From contig NC_088800.1 in NCBI RefSeq assembly GCF_011386835.1, positions 19,068,572 to 19,132,571 of the forward strand: DNA of 64,000 nucleotides, written 5' to 3'. This DNA comes from Chrysemys picta bellii. Its lineage: Eukaryota; Chordata; Testudines; Emydidae. A program made the translations under genes and the position numbers. Shown here one piece after another: positions 59,217-64,000 of this stretch (positions are counted from its first letter, which is position 1; every line of letters begins with the position of its first letter). Under the pieces are notes generated by a model. The model made no database searches and was not told the origin of the DNA. It worked only from the letters and a program-made list of their open reading frames with translations.

Positions 59217-60330
59217 AGGGTTGCCAACTTTCTAATAGTACAGAACCGAACACCCCTGACCCTTCCCCACCCCTGAGGCCCCGCCCCTACCCCACTCCTT
59301 CTACGAGGCTCCGCCCCCACTCGCTCCATCCCTCCGTCGCTCACTCTCCCCCACCCTCATTCATTTTCACCGGGCTGAAGCAGGGGTTGGGTTTTGAGAG
59401 GGGAGGGAGGGCTCTCACTGGGGGTGTGGGCTCTGGGGTGAGGCCAGGGATGAGAGGTTTGGGGTGTGGGAAAGGGCTCTGTGCTGGGACAGGAGATTGG
59501 AGTGCAGGGGACGGGGTATGGGCTCTGGGCTGGGGCTGCAGACTCCAGATGGGGCCAGAAATTAGGGGTTCAGAGTGTGGGAGAGGGATACGGGCTGGGG
59601 CAGAGGGTTCGGGTGTAGGGTGGTGAGGGCGAGGGCTGGGGGTACAGGCTCTGGGTGGTTCCCAGGGATGAATGGGTTGGGGTGCAGGAGGGGCCTCAGG
59701 CCGGGGCCAAGGGGTTCAGAGTGCAGGAGGGGTTGCGAGCTCTGGGGTGGGGCCAGGGATGAGGGGTTTGGGGTATAGGAGCAGGCTCAGGGCTGGGACA
59801 GGGGGTTGGAGTGGGGGGGTTGTGGGGTGCAGTCTCCGGGAGGGAGTTGCAGTGCAGGAGGGGACTCCGGGCTGGAGCAGGAGGTTGGGGTGTGTGTGTG
59901 TGGGGGGGGGGTGAGGGCTCCAGGGTAGGGCCGGGGATGAGGGGTTTGGGGTGCAGGTGGGGGCTGGGGCAGGAGGTATTGGGGGGTGCAGGCTCCAGGA
60001 GGGAGTTTGGGTGCAGGAGAGGACTCTAGGCTGGGGCAGGGTTTCAGGGTCCCGGCAGTGCTTACTGCGGCACCCAGGAAGGGGTCGCCAGGTCCCTACA
60101 GTGCAGCCCAGAGGCACATTGGTGGCCAGTGAGGCTCCACCCGCTGCCCTCCTGTCTGCAGGCGCCGCCCCCGCAGCTCCCTTTGGTTGCAGTTCCCAGG
60201 CAATGGGAGCTGCTTAGCTAGCACTGGGGGCGGAGGCAGTGCGCGGAGCCTCCCTGGCCCCCCATGCGCCTGGGGGCTGCAGGGTCCCTGCTGTGCCGCC
60301 CACCAGACTTTTAATGGCTGATAACCGGAT
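59217..60330. mobile_element. GC-rich DNA element with G-rich tandem units
   Basis: It begins AGGGTTGCCAACTTTC, the usual left end of a sauropsid non-autonomous element. It then holds about 650 bp of imperfect units of the GGGGTTTGGGGTGCAGGAGG type (59385-60050) and a GC-rich block. The right inverted end is missing or too diverged, so it is truncated. Open frames are artefacts. Confidence 0.65.
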
Positions 60331-61837
60331 GCCTCGCAATCCTTGGTGATGACAGAATAATCTTAAAGTTGATCATTAAAAATGCTATGGGGTGAAGGGG
60401 GTCAGTGCTGTGCCCCCCACCCCACCCCACTGAGGGCTAGAGGTGAAGTCTCACACTTTCACAGCTGGCTAACCAGGGAAAAGTCGTCCAAACCAGTTAG
60501 CAGTAAGCTGCCCCTCGGCGGATCTATATACTTAGCTGGGCCCAGCTCTCACCTCCCGCTAGCTCCTCACACAACTGATTCTGAATCAAAGCGTTAGAAC
60601 ACATAGCAAGAAAGAGCCTGAACAACTCCCCCTACCTCCACCCCAAGAAAGCTCTGAAAGCAGATTGCAATCTCACCATGAATAGCAAACAGGGTATCCT
60701 AGGGAGGCTACTCCGTGCCATGCTATGGAGAGCTAACAGGGGACCATCGATGGAGGTCTTGTTGGGCTAATATCAGAGGGGGACGATCATTCTCCTGGCT
60801 CACCTTTCTGTGCAGCCCTGCAAGGGGCTGAGCCCCCTCAACTCCCGTTGACTTTAACGGGAGTGGCGGGTGCTTCATAGCTCACAGGAGACCTCAGCAG
60901 CACCTTGTGTGGTTAGCCCTGAGGGATAAAGAGCCTAATGTGTTTCCCACAGGCTTGGTTTGTTTTGTCACCTGGAACGGCTCCTGCATGCTTCTTCCAT
61001 GTCCATTCATGACATCTGCCTCCAAGGCTCCTAGAGACCATTTTTCAGGAGAGCGGATGGGTTCCCCTTTCTCCTGCTCTGTGGCAGGGCACTTTCCTCC
61101 ACAGTATGGACCCTGTGTTGATTCTCTGCATTTTCCAGGCGTGAGCCCAGAGCTTTGTTTTTGTTAATGAATGAATGTTAGTCTTATAGTTTTACCGTAG
61201 GATACTCTCCGTGTTACTCCTACAGACAAGCCCAGCAGCAGCAGCATTGCTCAGGGTTTCCCTTCCATATTAGTCTGGTTCACAGTCAAAAGTTCCCACA
61301 ATACTGTGGCAATCCTCTATCTGTTTTCCCTAGGATGCCTGAACGGAGACCTATGCAAGGTCAGAGAAGTGCAAGAACGATAGCACATCTCCCTGGTGCC
61401 TCCTCTCACTTCCTCTCCATTTGGGAATGGTGCTACTTTAGCAGGGTTGGATAGAGGGGAATAACAAAGGAGTTTGGGAGCTTGTTTCCCTTGCTTTTGT
61501 TCTGGTAGCTCTATCCCCTTGCTCCTCTCCTCCCCCCACCTCCCAGCCAGTCCCATTAAACGGTAACATACTAAAATGTGGGGTCTTGCACTGACTCCAT
61601 TTTATGTAATTCACTTGCTCTTTGAAGCCACATATGATGGAAAACCACCACTAGCTGGGACTGGTCGTACTGAACTTTCCTACATACATATTTATTTCTA
61701 ATACTATAGAATGTGTATTCTATCTTGTTACCTTAGCAATGTGGCACATGCACATTTGTTTTTTCCTCAAAACCTCCTCAAGCACACCAATACTCACAAA
61801 CTGCTCTCGCATTTTTAAAAAATTCAATAACAAATGA

Positions 61838-62056
61838 CAGGTTTCAGAGTAGCAGCCGTGTTAGTCTGTATCCGCAAAAAGAACAGGAGTACTTGTGGCA
61901 CCTTAGAGACTAACAAATTTATTAGAGCATAAGCTTTCGTGGACTACAGCCCACTTCTTCGGATGGTATGCATCCGAAGAAGTGGGCTGTAGTCCACGAA
62001 AGCTTATGCTCTAATAAATTTGTTAGTCTCTAAGGTGCCACAAGTACTCCTGTTCT
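61838..62056. mobile_element. Near-perfect palindromic retroposon with 12-bp target duplication
   Basis: The left arm (from AACAGGAGTACTTGTGGCAC) and right arm (ending GTGCCACAAGTACTCCTGTT) are almost exact reverse complements over about 85 bases each, with a loop of a few bases near 61967. AATAACAAATGA flanks the element (61826-61837 and 62057-62068). Confidence 0.85.
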
Positions 62057-62852
62057 AATAACAAATGAGAAAATTGTTACCATTTTCTAATCAGCTCTGC
62101 CCATTGCCCCAGCTCCTTTTAAAATGCTCAGATGAATTCCATCTACTCTATTCAATGACAGTTCATCATTTCCTTCACAGATTAGGTTATAAAATGCAGA
62201 CTCACAGGGAATAAAATATATTGAAATCATCAGGTGTCGATGTTGATTGGGAAGCCATCTCTTGGCTTGCAAAAGAGCTTGTTACTTCCACTGGCTTTGG
62301 GAAGCTACCTCTTACCCTCTTCTCTTCATTTCACCACCTCTTTTCTTTCCCTTTTCATACAGTCATTCCCTTATTTCATAGCATTTCTAGTACAATTGCG
62401 CAAAAGTATGTACTTCCCCTAGAGTTCTCATTGTACTTACCCTACAATTCCAGTTTGGATTCTTCTGGCATCATAAGACAACATTCTACCTTGTTGCTAT
62501 GTGATCCTGCTGAGTTCCCATGAGTTCTAGTTAAGGTCAGAAAAATGACTATATTGCATGTTTGTTCACATGTATCTTCCAGTTCAGAGCTGCCGGTGGG
62601 TGGGTTGGGGTGTGTGTTTCAATCTTGTTCTCACAGAGATGAATAGTAAAACTCCCCTTGGCTTTAATGTATGTAAGACCCAGCCCTGGTTTGTTAGCCC
62701 AAACTTTTCCATCCTGACAAAACTACCCACTGCATTCTGACTGAAGAATTGTGCTGGTTGTTGTAAGTAAGAGGAAAAACAGAGCTTGGTTTTCAAACAC
62801 CATTTTAGAGGATCTCTGAGGGTTAAGAAAAAATAACTGGTTTTTAAAACTG

Positions 62853-64000
62853 TTTATTAAAGTCACAATAAAACGTTAACATAGTACATCCTGCAGGATC
62901 AGGTTAACATTCAAGAACCTGGCTAAAGAGTCTGGCTTGCTGGCTGGGGAGCCTCCTCCTCCGAGTAAACCACAAAGAGTGACACGCAGACTAAACTTTG
63001 GGATGTTCAAAATTCAATTTAGATATGAATTTTGTAAATGATCTGTAATTTTGTAATGGACAGAATCAAAACCTTCAGATGTTGGAAATCTAGATCCAAA
63101 TTTTGCAAGTTAAGCCATCGTCTTCAATAGATATATGTAGTTGTAAATAAACACACACACACACACACACACTTTGTTTACACTTATTTTTTAAAAAATA
63201 TTTCAAAAAGACAAACTAACATTGACTTCCTTCATCTGTAAAAACTGTTCTGTTCAAATGTGCAAAAATGGAGGGTTGATTGAAGTAAAATGCATTCATC
63301 CCCCGAGGCAGAGATTTTGTGAACTCACCTAGAGATCCTTTCCTAGAAGACTGGGACAGCTGCAGAGAATACAGAAGACAAAACATTGATGCAAACAATG
63401 TGGATGAGAAGCCAAAAGGCCTGCAGGTAAATGAATGGAGAGGCATCTTTTCCTTTGGATAATGGAAATACTGCAGGCATTGTCCAGTCCTTCAGCTGAT
63501 CTGCAGCTGAAGAATGTTCATACATTCTATAGTTATCCCTGTGTAGATTACATCCTGGAGATGATACATACCCAGAGTTATGAGGGTCTTCCCAATAGAC
63601 AGTTAACAGCAATCTTATATCACAGGCAGAACATTCCTCTCTTATTACCTTAATGGAAGCAGAACTCTCCAACTTCACAACATATCTCTTATAGTAATAA
63701 GATGTAAGAAGTTTGAGTAGGACATAAATCAGGGGGATATTTTCCCCCATAGTAAGTAAATATGTAACAGAATAAATACAGATATTTCATATATACCCAG
63801 TTTCCAGATCGAGAGTCAGGTGCAAGTCACTATAGGACTGTTTACCACTCATCTGCACTGGGCATTTTTTGACACACAGGGTCTGTGCACAAGTGTAGAC
63901 CTTCTGAAAATTCCTTGTAAGCCTGGCTTGCAGTAGGTGGATTTCTTGAAACACCTTTACATCAGCATCTTTCCGATTCATCTCACACAGATGGTGCAGA
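62853..64000 (-). other. Possible 3' UTR of the next minus-strand gene (TRPM7 by synteny)
   Basis: A minus-strand AATAAA (plus 62853-62858) could end a transcript entering from the right. In mammals TRPM7 lies next to USP50 in this orientation. No coding similarity was recognised in this stretch, so the call rests only on gene order and one signal. Confidence 0.25.
63151..63172. repeat. (AC)n microsatellite
   Basis: Eleven uninterrupted AC units. Confidence 0.95.

Larger units (their letters stand above)
57380..62850. other. Region upstream of the known USP50 exons
   Basis: The missing USP50 first exon and promoter should lie here. No convincing exon was found. Listed repeats fill parts of it; 57380-58970 and 60340-61830 otherwise show nothing recognisable. 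Confidence 0.5.

Noticed and set aside
60804..60878. Exon-like minus segment: ATG, 25 codons, strong donor GTGAGC, considered as USP50 exon 1
   Set aside because: It ends in phase 0, while the next USP50 exon needs two carried bases, and its text resembles a common interspersed repeat.
63343..63981. Two consecutive minus frames in the same register separated by a stop
   Set aside because: No recognisable domain or splice sites; more likely non-coding or 3' UTR of the neighbouring gene.

Overview
The window is vertebrate genomic DNA, about 64 kb with ordinary intron-rich genes. The interspersed repeats (CR1 and L2 LINE pieces, MIR, a DIRS-like tyrosine-recombinase element, many hAT, Harbinger and mariner-type non-autonomous elements, and a solo LTR) point to a sauropsid, most likely a turtle. 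The species call is inference. No prokaryotic genes, CRISPR arrays, tRNA or rRNA genes were seen.

Layout. Positions 1-5200 are intergenic and repeat-rich, with a DIRS-like relic and a GC-rich hairpin element. A CpG island at about 5200-5960 carries the first, non-coding exon of USP8. Intron 1 is 12.3 kb and contains a decayed second copy of exon 1, LINE pieces and a large fold-back hAT element. USP8 coding exons run from 17997 to 41340 on the plus strand. I could place all 19 coding exons with consistent splice phases, giving a 1114-residue protein. A 39-codon in-frame cassette-exon candidate lies at 21378-21494. The 3' UTR probably ends just after the AATAAA at 41821.

USP50 follows on the minus strand, tail to tail with USP8. 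Its stop codon is at 45176 and its identified exons reach up to 57379. The exon carrying its start codon was not found. Its exons repeat the splice phases of the USP8 catalytic domain, and two exon lengths are identical (143 and 133 nt), so the pair is an old inverted duplication. The 57.4-64 kb part is repeat-rich. A minus-strand 3' UTR of the next gene (TRPM7 by synteny with mammals) may lie at its right end, but this is weakly supported.

Functionally, USP8 is the endosomal deubiquitinase that acts with STAM/ESCRT-0 on receptors such as EGFR. USP50 is its short paralogue with only the catalytic domain, and here it keeps a complete Cys-His-Asp set. I found no new multi-gene system. The most interesting items are the cassette exon, the duplicated first exon and the fold-back transposons.
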